From: an uncultured Rhodocyclaceae bacterium | GTDB lineage: Bacteria > Pseudomonadota > Gammaproteobacteria > Burkholderiales > Rhodocyclaceae | Assembly (NCBI GenBank): GCA_903950295.1 | Contig: CAJBAP010000479.1 | Span: 1-6,113 of the forward strand | DNA length: 6,113 nt | Reading direction: 5' to 3' | Part shown: positions 5,044 to 6,113 of the stretch, in pieces | How positions within the stretch are numbered: position 1 is the stretch's first letter | How the letters are laid out: the number at the start of each line of letters is the position of its first letter | The notes under the pieces: model-generated | What the model was told of the DNA's origin: nothing | Databases searched by the model: none | The model's input: the letters and a program-made list of their open reading frames with translations, nothing else | Made by a program: the position numbers and the translations under genes

Positions 5044-6104
5044 TGCGTCCCGCCCAACTTGCTTTCATCCTCGACCGCGAATTTCTCAGTACCGCCGCTG
5101 GTCACCATACCCCCGTGATGCTCTGGGGGCCGCCGGGTGTCGGCAAATCGCAGATCGTTGCCCAGGTTGCCGCGCGTCATGGTGTGCCGGTGGTCGACAT
5201 TCGCCTGTCGCAGATGGAGCCCTCTGACTTGCGCGGCATTCCCTTTCGCGTCGGCGATGTCGTCCAGTGGGCGGTGCCGACCATGTTGCCCGATGCTGAT
5301 CGTCACTGGCCTTCGGGCATCCTGTTTCTCGACGAGATCACCTCGGCGCCGCCGGCGGTTTCGGCGGCGGCTTATCAGCTGATTCTCGACCGCCGCCTCG
5401 GTGATTACCGCGTGCCGCCGGGCTGGGCGATCTTCGCTGCCGGCAACCGCCAGGGCGACCGCGGTGTCACCTACGCCATGCCGGCGCCGCTGGCCAACCG
5501 TTTCTCGCACTTCACCGTCGATGTGAATCTCGATGACTGGGCGCACTGGGCGTACGCGAACGGCATCGACGAACGCATTGTCGCTTTCCTGCGCTTCAAA
5601 CCCGAACTGATTTTCGATTTCGACCCGGCCAAGAACGCCGGTGGTGAAATGGCTTTCCCCAGCCCACGCTCATGGGAATTTGCCCACCGTGCACTGCAAA
5701 AATTTGAGGATCACCCCGAACTGCTGGCCGGTGCGTTGGCTGCTTGCGTCGGCCAGGCGGCCGGCATCGAATGTGCGGCCTTCGTCGACAGCCTCGACCG
5801 TCTGCCCGACCTCGACGCCATCTGTGCCGGGCAGGAAATGCCCGTGCCCAGCGAGATCGACCTGCAATATGCCGTAGCTGCCGCACTGGCAGGGCGCGCC
5901 ATGCGGGCCAAAAACACCTTGGGCGATGCCGATGCCAAAGTAGTCTGGGGCAACATCCTCGACTACGCGCAACGCTTCCCGCAGCGCGAGATGGGTGTGA
6001 TGCTCATCTCCGACATGCATCGCGGCATTGGCCAGCCGCTGTTTGCCGTACCGCAGTTCGCCGGTTGGGCGAATGCGGTGGCGGATTTGATGCTTTACGA
6101 GTAG
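5043..6104 (+). CDS. MoxR-type AAA+ ATPase
   Basis: This 353-aa ATPase belongs to the MoxR group of AAA+ proteins. Visible motifs are Walker A GPPGVGKS (29-36), Walker B ILFLDE (93-98), sensor 1 N135 in AAGN, arginine finger R153 in PLANRF and sensor 2 R209 in PSPRSW. The 220-353 region is helical lid and C-terminal extension. Family members act as chaperone-like remodellers, usually with a VWA-domain partner, and several activate metal- or cofactor-containing enzymes (CbbQ, NorQ and CoxD types). No VWA gene is in the window; it may follow to the right. The start codon shares one base with the stop of the reductase gene, with AGGTG five bases before it (5033-5037), so the two are translated together. 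All catalytic residues are present, so it should be active. The specific client cannot be named. Confidence 0.9.
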   Translation: MRPAQLAFILDREFLSTAAGHHTPVMLWGPPGVGKSQIVAQVAARHGVPVVDIRLSQMEPSDLRGIPFRVGDVVQWAVPTMLPDADRHWPSGILFLDEITSAPPAVSAAAYQLILDRRLGDYRVPPGWAIFAAGNRQGDRGVTYAMPAPLANRFSHFTVDVNLDDWAHWAYANGIDERIVAFLRFKPELIFDFDPAKNAGGEMAFPSPRSWEFAHRALQKFEDHPELLAGALAACVGQAAGIECAAFVDSLDRLPDLDAICAGQEMPVPSEIDLQYAVAAALAGRAMRAKNTLGDADAKVVWGNILDYAQRFPQREMGVMLISDMHRGIGQPLFAVPQFAGWANAVADLMLYE

Positions 6105-6113
6105 GGCCGAAAA

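Overview
The window is GC-rich, tightly packed bacterial DNA with strong G/C preference at third codon positions. The gene content and codon use suggest a proteobacterium, most likely a betaproteobacterium. That placement is inference from style and not from a marker gene. No rRNA, tRNA, CRISPR array, insertion sequence or attachment site was seen.

Layout. Positions 2-91 (+) are the last 29 codons of an unidentified gene that enters from the left. Facing it is a four-gene operon on the minus strand, read from 3421 down to 105: full-length chrB (chromate-responsive regulator, 312 aa), chrA (chromate efflux permease of the two-domain CHR family, 450 aa), an HD/HDIG-domain hydrolase (190 aa), and a stand-alone ChrB C-terminal domain protein (151 aa). 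The junctions are an 8-nt overlap, an 8-nt gap and an ATGA 4-nt overlap, so the four are almost certainly co-transcribed and translationally coupled. For chrA and the HD gene the longest open frames start too far upstream; I moved both starts to ATGs with a good Shine-Dalgarno sequence.

A 140-bp intergenic region (3422-3561) separates this operon from a divergent plus-strand pair. Next to chrB it is AT-rich and carries three overlapping inverted repeats, a plausible ChrB operator. On the right side is a 493-aa protein with an unusual domain order: a small HTH-like N-terminus, a helical coiled-coil segment, a plant-type [2Fe-2S] ferredoxin domain and an FAD/NAD(P)H reductase module. Its stop codon overlaps by one base (TGATG) the start of a MoxR-type AAA+ ATPase (353 aa), which ends 9 bases before the window edge.

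How it fits together. The minus-strand operon is a chromate resistance locus: ChrB senses and regulates, ChrA exports chromate, and the other two are accessory genes of unknown role. The plus-strand pair combines an electron-transfer flavoprotein with an AAA+ ATPase of the kind that usually works with a VWA-domain partner to mature or activate a metalloenzyme. The partner and target would lie to the right of the window. Whether the two divergent units are functionally linked cannot be decided from sequence alone. The most unusual items are the HTH/coiled-coil/ferredoxin/reductase fusion and the HD hydrolase plus solo ChrB_C protein inside a chr operon.
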